Shown in pieces: positions 48,984-59,527 of a stretch of 64,000 nucleotides of DNA. The notes beneath the pieces are model-generated. The model was not told the DNA's origin and made no database searches. It was given only the letters and a program-made list of their open reading frames with translations. The stretch lies in assembly GCA_001910725.1 (NCBI GenBank), contig MJGA01000019.1, positions 62,001 to 126,000 of the forward strand, in the 5' to 3' direction. The translations under genes and the position numbers were made by a program. The stretch comes from Phanerodontia chrysosporium. Lineage: Eukaryota; Basidiomycota; Agaricomycetes; Polyporales; Phanerochaetaceae. Numbering within the stretch: the first letter of the stretch is position 1; each line of letters starts with the position of its first letter.

Positions 48984-49723
48984 GCGTCGCTCACTGACGC
49001 TGCTGCTACGGTCCTCGGGCGGACATAGAAATTAAGAAAGCTGTACAGTGTATCTGCGGTTGTACCCATTAATGCCCGATGTATTAAAACCAAAATAGAT
49101 GCATGGAGGATTGTACAAATACACTTGTCTCGACGGATTTTATGCTCTTGCGCGATGCGTCGAGCGCAACCTCGGCGTTCCGGTCGATGACCTGCAGTCG
49201 CACGCACATGCAATGGTCCGCTTTCCTCGCTCTCGGGATCTCCGTCGCGGAGTAACCAGCCTCGTCCGGCGATGCGAGTACCGCCTGCCCGACCGCGAGG
49301 CACGGTTGAGCGATTTCGCGCTGAGGTCCTGCGCTAAGTCTGCGCGTACTCGTCGACATGTGAGTGCTCCCCGCCATAATCACAAGGGTCACTGAGGAGG
49401 CTAGCGACCGTTCGGCCGACGTCTCGAGCAGGCCCTGCACGCATGGAGTCCCGTCTGGTCTCCCCTCACTGCCGTCGGGACGATATAAGCTCTTGGCATT
49501 GCCGATGCGCTATATACGAGGTGGGACTGCTAGTCCGATTCTGCATATCCTGAGTGTCATCACGAGAAGAAGGGCTCGACGTCTCTGCCACTAGGCCATT
49601 CTTCGCACATACAGCTCTGCTATTAGTCGCGACAGCTCTGACACATAGATACGGCTCGGACAGAGAACAAGTGACTGCGGCTTTATAGCCATATTAGGAC
49701 GCTAGAACAAACCGTCTAGCTAG
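48984..49723. other. Intergenic: GAPDH 3' flank, no supported gene
   Basis: A - strand open frame of about 118 codons (49084-49440) begins at GTG rather than ATG and overlaps the likely GAPDH 3' untranslated region. I do not accept it as a gene. Confidence 0.45.
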
Positions 49724-50350
49724 CTAGGCCGGAAGCTCTCTGCAGCTGACAGGCTGCCAGGTCGCTCTCGAGACCCCCCGTAACTCCACGAGGTAGAGAT
49801 TGTCGAAGGAATATGTCGCAGATCCCAGCTGGGATAACTGCATTCGATACTGATCATTTCCTGCGTTGGTGAATGCGCAAGTCAACACTACAAGCTACAG
49901 TATAGAGTGACGCTCACGTCGTAAAACGCGCGAAAATATTCGGCAACACGCATTCCAAGCCGGGTAATCAGGTGATGGGCGCTGATACCAGGGATTCTCT
50001 CCTTATTGACAACGTCCACAGCATTTAGATGTTCCCATTCAGACGGACCACTACGTAGGATTATGAGGGAACTCTGGTGTACACAAAGGAAGGAGTAGTG
50101 AGGATTGTTGTGGAGAGAACCGGCGACAGGTACGAGATCGACAAGTGAGCCGAAGTCGTTCTCGCTCAAAGCGTGTTCAGAAGTGGCTATACTCCATACA
50201 GGCAGCTTCAGCCCACCGTGATGGATATGGGCTCGACTAACATCTCGAACAAAGCCGTGCGTTCTGTTCACCTTGCATTTCATCCGCAACCGGGTGCTTA
50301 GCCGAGATCGTGTCCTGTTTGTGAGTACGCGGGACTTCTCGTGGCCCATG
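49724..50350 (-). pseudogene. WPGY/WQPV family, copy 2 (degraded)
   Basis: The last exon is clear on the - strand: SFDNLYLVELRGVSRATWQP then VSCRELPA and TAG at 49724. The exon before it ends RLGMRVAEYFRAFYD with a GTGAGC donor, and starts with GPSEWEHLNAVD where other copies have WPGYxxW. Here the Trp codon is out of frame by one base. The exon 2 equivalent is hard to read: the V-P-Q box and the R-L-x-L-T-L-R-L end are not evident. It is therefore probably decayed, though one missing base plus divergence could explain part of it. It lies in tandem with the next two copies on the same strand. Confidence 0.55.
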
Positions 50351-50619
50351 TCTCACGTTATGCGATATACTAGGCAGGACGGATGATTTCACGAAGGCTC
50401 GTAGCCTAAGAGCGAAGACTAGAAACTGCTGCCCTCGCGTAAACCCGACTGTCGAGGTTACCACCCACCGCGTACATCAGGTTGTGCTTGAGATGGACTA
50501 CTTCTTACCCTGCTATCAGGCACGGGCACCGTGTCGGTTCTATAGGTAGTTCAATGACCGTCGCTGGCAGAAAGTCAATCAGTGCTAAACCAGCTCTAAT
50601 AGGTGTGCTACGAGTGATG

Positions 50620-50762
50620 CCCAAAGGCTTCCTCACGAGATGCCGATGAGGGCAGTCTACTATACGACTTGGCCTATGAAGAGGAATGGCCGTCAGGTGC
50701 CCCCTCGGTCTACCATGGCCATGAACAGAGTGCGGATTCGACCAGCGAAGATATGATTATAG
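50620..50762 (+). other. Short acidic open segment, unassigned
   Basis: The + strand reads DADEGSLLYDLAYEEEWPSG followed by APSVYHGHEQSADSTSED and MIIVDR before a TAG. The composition looks protein-like, but there is no start codon (an in-frame TGA lies just upstream) and no partner exon. It could be the end of a lost gene or chance. Confidence 0.2.
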
Positions 50763-50901
50763 TAGATAGATAGTAAGTACGTCGTGAAATATATGTACGA
50801 ATACTAAACATTGTCAGTGTGGTTGGATTCTAGGTCAAGGACAATGTGGACCTACTCAATAAGCTTCCCGATGCTATTCGTCGAGAGCTATCCAGCGCAA
50901 C

Positions 50902-51579
50902 CTAAACGACCACTCCAAGAACCGGCTGCCAGGAATTCTTCCCCACTTGTCGTAGCTCGGAGAGGATGATCTTCTCGAGAGGACGTTCAGCGAGTTCCCA
51001 TCCTGGCTCCCTTCCCTGCACATCTTTATTGGTCTGTTTGATATGAGCAAGGTGCGGGCTTGAAAATGATATCGGCTGACGAACCTCCCAGAACTTGCTG
51101 ATGGCTGCTGCTACACGCTGCGCGAGTTGCCACAGTAGTAGCGGCTGGCGCTCGTCGTCACGAGTGCGTGCATTGACAGGGTCCGACCACGATAGATACC
51201 CCGGCCACTGTCAAAGGACCGTAAGTACCCTTCAGCGACTCCAGGACATGTGTGCTCACTTCTAGACGCAGAGTGAACCGAATGATTTTGTCGTTGGTTG
51301 TTTCAGCCCACTCGCTCCAGTCTGGATGTCCTGGAGCTGCACGCAGTCTAGCTGCGTTCTGCACCGTAAGCCTTTCAGGAAACAATATTCGACCCCTGTC
51401 GGAGGATCCGATACCATATATCCGCTGGGGGACTATTGTCGCGATGTCGTTCAGCTCGGTCAGGGAATCCATCATGAAAGTGTGGAATCTTCCCTGCTGG
51501 AGAGAAGTCTGTCATGATATCATGATATGAGTAAGCCCCCCGCTGACATAGAATCTTTGTGGACTAAGATTCGTACCAT
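50902..51579 (-). CDS. WPGY/WQPV family, copy 3
   Basis: Exon 2 includes FHTFMMDSLTELNDIATIVP, PQRIYG and the end KIIRFTLRLE, followed by a GTGAGC donor. Exon 3 begins WPGYLSWSDPVNARTR and ends LAQRVAAAISKFWE. Exon 4 has REPGWELAERPLEKIILSEL and RQVGKNSWQPVLGVVV, with TAG at 50902. The start is uncertain: exon 2 has no in-frame ATG before the family start, and a very short first exon with ATG at 51579 followed by a GTACGA donor would match the other copies. All other splice sites match the family. The final Cys of WQPVLC is Gly here. About 170 residues. Function unknown. Confidence 0.65.
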
Positions 51580-52607
51580 TCTTGTCAGGTAGATGGATAC
51601 AGTGCGTAGTTTATTAGCCTGTACAAGTATAAAAGGTTGTTACATCAATGGGGGATGCCTTTGCTGGCCCATAAGAACCAGGATTGCTGGAAATTGGCGG
51701 GCGCCACAGCATCTATCTGTGAACTGCGGGGACAAAACACATATCTGACTTGCTCTATCCAAGTCGAGGACAATTCATTATGTGCACTATTCTCTCCGCA
51801 CGGTAAAGGGGGCCTCCGACTCTGTCAAAACGATCAATATGGGCACGATGCAGAGTCTCGATCGTCATCCACATCTAGCTTCACAGTCAATCAAGAGGCA
51901 GTCGAGAGACTTCTGTGAGTCCGCTGACGAATGCAATCCCTGTGGTGACGATGTATGTGCGCTTGAGCCGACCCACGCCTCGAAAGGCTATCCGCACCTT
52001 GAGGTTCGCCGTGCCGGTGTCCTCAAGATCAGACTGCTAGAGAGCTTAGGACAAGCTGCGCTCCAGAAAGATACGGCTTCGACGCCAGTCAGGTCCAGAA
52101 TATCAAGATTTACGATGGTGGCAGGCACACCGCGAGTCGATACAAACAGTGCTAACTCCACCCTCATTGTTACACCGCTAAGCGCGGTCAAAGCGTACGT
52201 CTGCCTAAGCGACACGGTTCGCCACGGCAGCTCGGCGCTTGACGCCACATCTAAGTATTCAAGACCTACCATTGGGTTTCCAAAGCTGTCCGTCTACGCA
52301 GCCCATCTCGAAACGACAGTATTGGCACCAAAGCATCATCTGTTGGAACTCTGGAACTGTCCCTGCAAATTCTGCACTCTCTCAACGGCTACATGCTAGC
52401 ATACATCAGCAGCTCATGAGCCACCGTGACAATTTCCGCGAGACCTCTGCTGATCATTCGTCTGCCATTCGTCAGGGACCATGATGTATCGGAGATCCAC
52501 AATCGGTAATATACATATATCAACAGCGCGGCAACGAGGGACGAGTATGCCCTCACACCCGTCGCGTATGGTGGTGTTTGGACAGCCGGTTGCATGGACA
52601 GGCATCT
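51580..52607. other. Intergenic between family copies, with a possible F-box/LRR-like fragment
   Basis: On the - strand at 51988-52272 an open segment reads LEYLDVASSAELPWRTVSLR, GVPATIVNLDILDLTGVEAV and SFWSAACPKLSSSLILRT. The L-x-x-L-D-L spacing resembles leucine-rich F-box-associated proteins common in Agaricomycetes. Flanking frames contain stops and no F-box is visible, so it may be a remnant. Overlapping + strand open frames have no protein character. Confidence 0.3.
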
Positions 52608-53290
52608 TCAAGCGTCATAACACAGGACGGGCTGCCATGAGCCCTGCGTAACTTGTACGAGCTGCAAAAGTATCAGCCTATCAAAGGGAATGGCATCGAC
52701 GGCCCAGGATGGCTCCCCCGTCTGGGTGCCCCGGTGCACCTGTGGGGAGAGCCGGTCAGCACGTGTAAAGACGACGGCCGTACGAACGTGGCGTACCTCG
52801 TAGAACTTCTGCACCGCATGCGCAACCCTTTCAGCCAGCACACTTAGGCGGACGGGCTCGGGGGAACTCGCACGCTCCCTCCCCTGGATCACACTGCTCC
52901 ACGCAGCGTATCCCGGCCACTTGGATGGTCGTCAGCATGACTGCCGACTAATTCCGCTACCACAAGGTGCTTACCTCCAGCCGAAGGGTGAACTTCAGCC
53001 TGTCTGCATTGCATGTAGCTTCGCGGTGCTGATAGCTGGCGTCATGAGCGAGCGCGCCAGTCACCGCTAGGTGCAGATATGTCTTGGGCGGGAAGATGAC
53101 GGGCGAACGGAGCTCGTCTGTTATGCTGCGGTTAGCGTATATCTTCTGGGGGACCACGATCCCAGGAGCATCATCCACTGTCAGAAAAGAGTGGTAGCCC
53201 GACTTGCCCCAGCATGAGTACACACGTCTCCTCAAGAACAGACTACTGCAGGCTTACCGTTCCTGTCTCGAGACGCTGTTGTCTGCTCAT
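52608..53290 (-). CDS. WPGY/WQPV family, copy 4
   Basis: ATG at 53290: exon 1 is MSRQQRLETGT, followed by a GTAAGC donor. Exon 2 runs SGYHSFLTVDDAPGIVVPQK to NADRLKFTLRLE. Exon 3 runs WPGYAAWSSVIQ to LAERVAHAVQKFYE. Exon 4 runs VHRGTQTGEPSWAVDAIPFD, then LILLQLVQVTQGSWQPVLCY and DA, stop at 52608. All introns are phase 0 with GT-AG ends and about 50-57 nt. About 171 residues. This is the cleanest - strand member and the best reference for the family's gene structure. No known domain, signal peptide or membrane segment. Confidence 0.75.
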
Positions 53291-53991
53291 GTCGCTGCTG
53301 GTTTCTGGAGCTCGACATCCTGCTATCCTCCTTGTATATAGCCTGACGGAGTGAGCCTGTCAAGTTGCGGTGGACAAAGTCGCATCCACCTACGGCGGTT
53401 ATCCGTCAACTTCGAGCAAGCCCATTGCTACATGCAGGTAGGCATTCCGCTCGAGTTTGTCCACAACGACCGCCAGGCCAGTGTGTTGAACCATCGATAG
53501 AGGGTGCAGCACCGTGCGCTATCATAGACCTGTGTCAAGGACAAAGGGTTTGGCACCACGAGACATACACGGCGCCCTGTATCGCTGCCATTCCCCGCAC
53601 GGATGATTTCTGGCTCCTTGCTCGAGGGCGTCCGGGACAAAGTGATCATTGCGAGGTTGCCTTCATCGAGAAAGACATGTGCTCTTCGCAGCGGAAGCTA
53701 GGTTTGAGATTTGGGCGCCATGGATAAGGCTGCGGCTTACCTCAACCCACCGTTCTCGTAAAGAGGACAAAGTCCATCTCCGGCCGGCACGTCGCCTTGC
53801 CGAACGCCACGAGGCAGGCGCTTGTGTGCCATCCTCCGAAGGATGTCATGTTAGTCCGCTAAATCCGCCTCTGGAGGGGCATCAAAATTCGCTACATGCA
53901 CCGGGGAGATATGAGAAGCATTAACCATACGTATCCCAAGTTCATAGTACACAGGAGACCTAGCAGTACAAGGGGGTAGAACGATCGCGAG
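53291..53991. other. Intergenic: promoter of family copy 4 and 3' flank of the PP28-like gene
   Basis: Apart from the TATA-like box at 53335-53340 nothing is identified. Confidence 0.45.
53335..53340 (-). promoter_or_regulatory. TATA box of family copy 4
   Basis: TATATA on the - strand (GGCTATATACAAGG), 45-50 bp upstream of the ATG at 53290. It supports transcription of this copy. Confidence 0.55.
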
Positions 53992-54903
53992 TTACAGCTT
54001 TCGCTTCGCCATAGCTTCCTTCCGTTTCGCCTCAATCTCGGCGGCTTTGGCTGAGAAACATCCATGAGAAGACTGTCATGATTGAGATAGTCAAACTCAC
54101 CTTCAGCCTCTGCCTTGCGCTTTGCAGCGGCAGCCTCGCGTTCCGCGCGGATCTTTGCGAGACGAGCGAGGTCAGCCTGGGCCTGTTCAGTCTTGCCTTG
54201 CTCGTGCAGCTTCAGAACATGATCAGTATGCGTCAAATAGATTGACGGAGCCCAGGACACACCTTCCAATACCGTTCCTTCTTCTCCTTGGCTTCCTTCT
54301 CTTCCCTGCATGGTGTATGAGCTGTGCACGGCACGTCCCAGACATCAGACGACGTACCTCTCCCTGCGCGTGAGCTCGCGAGGAGCGTTCAGAGATGCGA
54401 GACTCTTCTGCTTGCCAGAGACGAGATTCGGGTTCGCCATGAGGGGCTCGGCACCGTCCTCCTCTTCCTCCTCGTCGGCTTTCGCTGCCTCTTTCTTCTT
54501 CTTCTTGAGCTCTTTGCGCTGCGCGCGGGTCAGCTCAGCCTGTTGAGGGGTCTCCTCTTCCTCAGACTCTTCTTCCTCTTCTTCCTCCTCTTCCTCTTCC
54601 TCCTCGCTCTCGCTCTCTTCCTTCTTGTCGCGTCGGCCCCTACACGAGGTCAGGTACGCACACACCGTGTGCGGGTCGCTGGACACACCATTTGTCTACT
54701 GCAACAGCGGTGCCGTCCTCGTTGAGTTCAAGGTGCCGGCTGAGGAAGTAAGGTCAAGATGGTGGATAGGGCGGCACCTGATAAGCGAATACCTGAAGCT
54801 GGTAGAGCACTCGGCAGATCAGCATCCCGTTAAAACGACCGCGCATGGTCTGAACGCACTTTCTACCTCCGCCACGCTTCTGCTTGAAGGTTCCACGGGC
54901 CAT
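53992..54903 (-). CDS. 28 kDa heat- and acid-stable phosphoprotein homologue (PP28/PDAP1 family)
   Basis: ATG at 54903 gives MARGTFKQKRGGGRK, the hallmark start of this family. After one or two introns come HLELNEDGTAVAVDKW, then RGRRDKKEESESEEE with a long run of Glu, TPQQAELTRAQRKELKKKKK, EPLMANPNLVSGKQKSLASL, NAPRELTRRERE, ERYWKLHEQGKTEQAQADLA, RLAKIRAEREAAAAKRKAEA and the end KRKEAMAKRKL, TAA at 53992. Known members are small, disordered casein-kinase substrates that bind RNA or growth factors; their exact role in fungi is unclear. The region between exon 1 and HLELNED (about 54745-54860) is best read as intron sequence, with some uncertainty. Divergent from NDUFA6 over 303 bp. Confidence 0.85.
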
Positions 54904-55206
54904 TGCGTATGTGAAAAAGGTATGAGGATATGGAGGGAGAGGTCAAGGACGATAGCAAGCAGCGTACACGACCCGCAGACTCGAGGGCGCCAGATCACGC
55001 ACGATTAGCTTTGCTCCTTCTACAATTGGCCAGCGAGAAAATACCTGAGTCTGAAATTGTGGCCTGCCGACGCCTCGGCATATGGGGGTGTCCTGTCGCA
55101 GACCTCCCATATACAGCAAGTGCACAGACTCCGCCCGAAAGCAGCCTGGACCCGGCTTGACGTCGTGCTCGCGACTCGGGTCGAGCGCATTCAACACCGT
55201 CCCGCC
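54904..55206. promoter_or_regulatory. Shared intergenic region between divergent PP28-like and NDUFA6 genes
   Basis: 303 bp, no gene, no clear TATA box. It probably holds both promoters. Confidence 0.45.
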
Positions 55207-55737
55207 ATGACCACCATCCCCTCCCGCCTCGCACGCGCGACGAAGACGATCCGGGACCCCGCCGAGGCCCGCAGTGCAGTGCTCACGCTCTACCGCGACT
55301 GGTACCGCGCCGTACGTCGCCGCTCGCCGTGTTCTTCCGTGCGCCCGCACACCCGCTCACGCTCACGCCTCGCGCGAACAGGCCCCCGAGATCTGTGCGC
55401 TGTACACACTCCATGTCTCGCCGCAGTACGTGCGCCAGCAGATCCGCCAGCGGTTCGAGGAGAACCGTCATGTCACCGACCTGCGCGTGATCGACCACCT
55501 GCTGCTCAAGGGCCGCCAGGAGTACCAGGAGACGATGAACTTTTGGAAGCAGAAGGAGCATGTCATGGGCAAGCTGCTGCTCCCGCGCGGACGTCCACAG
55601 CGGACATTCCTGCAAAAGTTCTACGAGGGTGCGTCTTCTGTCCAGTGGAAGTTGGGGTGTGCTGAAGTTATTCGCCAGGTCGGGACGAGGACCAAGTCCT
55701 TCCTGCTGCGACTGGTTTACTCCTGCCCACTCCTTAG
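55207..55737 (+). CDS. NDUFA6: NADH:ubiquinone oxidoreductase subunit NDUFA6/B14 (LYR protein)
   Basis: An accessory subunit of mitochondrial complex I that binds acyl carrier protein through its LYR motif. ATG at 55207 gives MTTIPSRLARATKTIRDPAE. The LYR motif is in LTLYRDWYRA just before intron 1 (GTACGT to GAACAG). Exon 2 reads APEICALYTLHVSPQYVRQQ, IRQRFEENRHVTDLRVIDHL, LLKGRQEYQETMNFWKQKEH and TFLQKFYE. Intron 2 (GTGCGT to GCCAG) leads to GRDEDQVLPAATGLLLPTP and TAG at 55735-55737. The product is about 130 residues, normal for the family. All exons are in frame. Confidence 0.92.
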
Positions 55738-55891
55738 ACTATGCAATTATCATCATGGATCGTTCAACGTCAGAAAATCTGTGCGACTATCTCTCTGTGT
55801 GATGCAAGAACAATATCGGGAATTCCTGCTATAATAAGCACAGCCCTCCAGAATTGGAGTGTTGTTCTCGGTCGACTGGCACCAAGAATGA

Positions 55892-58104
55892 CTATCTCAG
55901 AAAGTCAATCTCATCCTCGCTATCTTCGATCGTGTTCGGCACAGGAAACATAGACATGCGTGGCTGAAACATCTTGTCAGAATACAACACCCGCCCGTAC
56001 GAGCTGCACCGTACCTTGGGTCTCGGCACCATGGTCTTCGGAGCTGCAGGGGCCTTCGCGCTCCTCGCCGCTTTGCGATTCTCCTTCAAGCCACTGGAAG
56101 AGCATTTCAGTCTGATCACGCGCCGCATCTTTTTCAGACATTGTGATGTCCCCCAAGAGGTGTAGAGACTTACCGCTTCGTCTTCCCGCCGTCGTGATCC
56201 TCGCTCGCCGCTCCTTTCTGGCGCTTCGCAGGCCGCGTTTCCTCCGCGGCTGCTTCGGGGAGGTCTTCCACAGGCAATTGGTGTGGCGTGACGTCGCGCT
56301 CCTTGCGCTTGCCCGCAGCCTTCGCGCGACCCTTGCTCTTCGGCAGAGCATCTGCTGCGGTATGCGCGCTGTCGTTGTCATCGTCGATCAGCTCTGCCGC
56401 AGTGTCCGCCGCCTTTCGCTTCGCCCGCCCACGCTTCGCTGTGCTCTTTGGCATCTTGGATGCGCTCCCCGTTGCATTCTCTTCCGCTGCTTCGGCTGCG
56501 GCGGGACGGGAGGTGGCTGTATGCCCATTGTCTGTAGTGTGGTCGGCCACGTTTGCCTCCGGGTGTGCCGCCGCCTTGTTGGAAGAACGGGGCTGTGCCA
56601 CTGGCTTTTTGCGCCCCTTCTTCGGTACCTCCTGCTCTTGCTCGTCATCGGCTGCAGTCGTAGGGGCCTCTGGCGTCGTTGACGCGCACGCCATTTTGCT
56701 ATGAGACGGAGGGTCCTTCGCCCGGGCTGCGCTCTTCGACGAAGGCGCCTTCGTGCCAGCAGGCGCCCGAGGCTGGTCGAGCGATGGTTGCTCCTGCGCC
56801 GTGCTGCGCTGCGCCGCCTTTGCCTTGAGGGCAGCCACGACGGGGACGTCATCCTCATCATCATCGTCCGAGTCGGGTGGGATGTAGAGCTTTGGCCGTT
56901 TCCGCCCATGGGGCTGCGAGGGCCCCGCCACGGCCTGGCTAGCCGTGGCGAAAGATGACTCTTCTTCAGAAGCTGCTCGCCGTTTCAACCGTGGCTCGGT
57001 GGTTTCTGCATCAGGGACTGACGTTCGACTTGTGCCTGCCGTGTCAATGCTTATCAGCATGGCGTCACTAGAGCACGGTAGGTGGCATTTACGGGTTTCC
57101 TCCAATCGAGGGATGGATGACTTAGCAGTGCTCTTTCCCGCGAGCTGAATAGAAGCGTTGTGTTGTTTACTTTTGTTGGCCCGCTTGGAGGCACCGCCTT
57201 TCCTCGATTTGGGCACATCGCCCTCGCCAGCACCGGCAAGAAGGCTATCTGGGTTAGGTTGAGCCTTGTTCCGTTTGGTTGTGGGTCTATGAGAAACAGC
57301 TGAACGGCAGAATTAGTCATGTAATCAGGTACGCGCGCGCGACGGCACGAACCCGAGCGACCGCCAGGCTTGTCGATGGTGGGCATCTCTCGGTGGCCTG
57401 CCGCGGAAACCGCAGTAGCTGGAAGTGACGCGACAACGTGTTCTGCCAATTGCATACGCGTCAGGTCGCGCATTCATGGAGGCTATAGGGTTACTGCGTG
57501 CGCACCGGGAGCGTGAGATGGTGCCTTGTCCTTGCGGGATGTCGTGGACGGCAGCTTGGACGGCCCTGTGTATACACGCGTCAGAGAGGCACAATCAGTT
57601 ATTTTCTTACGAGCAACTCGACCTGCAGCAGTGGCGATGTCGCGCGTCACGGTGTCGGCGTGTCGTACACACTTTCCGGAAGCCGTCCTCGCCGCGATCT
57701 TCGGCTTGGGGGCGCGTTTGGCCGCGACTGTCCTCTTTCTTGGGGATTTCACAGGCAGCGCGTCGTCATCGCCTAATTGTACTCTTGATTTCCGCCCACG
57801 CGTGGTGGATCGCTTGCTCTTGGCGACTGGGGACGGGACGGGGCCATCGACCGCTGTTTGACAGGAGACTCGCCGTTCACGCCGCGGGCCAGCAGCGCTT
57901 CGAGCAGGGGGTTCGAGTCTGCCGGAACAAACAGCCTGAGGGGGCACAACACGTCCAGCAGGCCGTAGACACGCTTGCGAAGTACACGTACCCGCCCCGG
58001 TCTCGATAACGTGATTGCTGCTTCTCCAGCCGCTTCGCACGGCTCTCCTCGACCGACTCTCCAAGTAGAATCTTTCCCGCAGGTGCTGCTACCGCGCTCG
58101 TCAT
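55892..58104 (-). CDS. Large basic, disordered protein of probable nuclear location, unassigned
   Basis: ATG at 58104 gives MTSAVAAPAGKILLGESVEE and SRAKRLEKQQSRYRDRG. Intron 1 (GTACGT to CCCTCAG) leads to LFVPADSNPLLEALLARGVN and GESPVKQ. The middle is Lys/Arg/Ser-rich with many nuclear-localisation-like strings (KSPRKRTVAAKRAPKPK, KRGRAKRKA, RPAKRQKG). A separate acidic patch precedes IYIPPDSDDDDEDDVPVV-type sequence (exactly LYIPPDSDDDDEDDVPVVAA). Near the C-terminus MSEKDAARDQTEMLFQWLEG precedes the end NTIEDSEDEIDFLR at 55892. About five or six introns. The conserved N-terminal block may be a short domain, but I do not recognise it. The composition suggests chromatin association (inference only). 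Confidence 0.65.
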
Positions 58105-58842
58105 TGTTGTTTGTGCTAAAGGAGCTGAGGCATGAAGATGATGTTCGTGTTCAACTTTGCGAGGAGGAGGCAGTCGCAGCCGCGCAGCGCGAGTCCCGCC
58201 ATCAACGATGGACCGGAAGTTGCCGCGAGCGCGTTTCTTTCCTTATCCTGGCATAATGCTTGAACAGCTCAGAGGCGCTCTGTCGCGCAACAAGGGTACA
58301 GCTCGCCGCAGCCTACGACACTACCGTATTCGCGTGCTCAGCGCTTGAAGATGACTGCCTCTAATCGCAATGAATGTGATGAGCAGCTCGCCAGCGCAGC
58401 GACAAGTTGAACTTGCTGCACCACATTCCAGACAATGCAGTACGTTGTAACAGCTATCGGACTTTCTGACAATCATGAACGCCGCCTCTTAGCTGACACC
58501 TACCGGTACTCAGTGACTCCATAGCATGCTATCGACCAGGTGCATGCTCACTTCTGTACCCGCTCCCGGCGCATCTAGCCAACAAACCAGTGACCTAGAA
58601 ATTGCAGCAAGTACGGCCACCAGATCCACGTTGTTAATGGTGCATCTGGACGAAGCAGCAGTGTTTTTCCAGAATATTGCTAAGACATTGGGTTACCCCA
58701 GCCTCTGTAGATGGTACAGCTACGGCTGTTATAAAACGCGTGTGTATGCTCATCGACAACCACACCTCCCCGGAATCCTCCAGGTACAAGTCTCAGATTT
58801 AAAAGGTCCTACAGTTTTGATATACACGTCTTTCTCAAGGTC
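58105..58842. other. Intergenic: promoter of the basic protein gene (left) and of family copy 5 (right)
   Basis: A + strand open frame of 108 codons with ATG at 58526 runs into the next gene's leader but has no protein character, so I do not accept it. Confidence 0.4.
58730..58736 (+). promoter_or_regulatory. TATA box of family copy 5
   Basis: TATAAAA in GGCTGTTATAAAACG, 113 bp upstream of the proposed ATG at 58843. Confidence 0.5.
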
Positions 58843-59527
58843 ATGGCAGTAGGTACCAAGCAAGCGACGCAGTACTGCGCTCATCCACTTTACAGTACCA
58901 CGTCTTCACAAACCCAGAAATGCCGCAGGACCTCCCGGCCGGAGCGATCCTCGTACCGCAACAAACTTATGAACCCCGTGATGGCCATAGAACGACGCCT
59001 TTCACGCGCGTCGAGCCCATTAGGTTCCGGGTAAACGGCGTCCCTGGAATCAGGCTTAGCGACGCGTACGACGAGAACTTGGCCGGCTTGGAGGGCGCAG
59101 ACGAGAGGATCGATGTCCCTAGCAGGGGGCAGAAACTCGGTCTTCGGATTGTCGTGCGCCATACATTATTCCTACTCTTGCTAGCAGTGTTTCTGATTGA
59201 GCTCGGACAGTGGCCAGGCTACCCCGCTTGGGATAAATACATAACTATCACTGACCTGGGCCGTGGCCAGCTGATTACAAAGGGTCGCCTGGCGACTGAG
59301 GTCGCAAGAGCCGTGGGTAGATGCCTCGAAGTACGTATCATGGCCATTCGTGGGGCTCCCCGAACTGACCAGCGTTGTAGGCAAACGCTTTGAAGACGTC
59401 GGGCGAAGCGGCTTCAGACTGGTGGGCGACGGAAGTCCCGTTCGATCAGCTGGTGCTGCTGGAGCTCCATCAAGTCCTCTTCGCCTCGTGGCAGCCCGTG
59501 CTCTGCCGCGTGGTTCCTCAGACGTGA
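58843..59527 (+). CDS. WPGY/WQPV family, copy 5
   Basis: Exon 1 is probably just ATGGCA (58843) with donor GTAGGT. Exon 2 starts YHVFTNPEMPQDLPAGAILV, PQQTYEP, and ends QKLGLRIV. Exon 3 starts WPGYPAWDKYITITDLG and ends EVARAVGRCLE. Exon 4 has ALKTSGEAASDWWATEVPFD, QLVLLELHQVLFASWQPVLC and ends RVVPQT at TGA 59525-59527. Introns of about 50-57 nt have GT-AG ends. About 175 residues. The R-L-x-L-T-L-R-L end of exon 2 is replaced by LGLRIV. First exon uncertain. Function unknown. Confidence 0.7.

Noticed and set aside
49084..49440. 118-codon - strand open frame after GAPDH
   Set aside because: Starts at GTG, overlaps the probable GAPDH 3' untranslated region and has no protein character.
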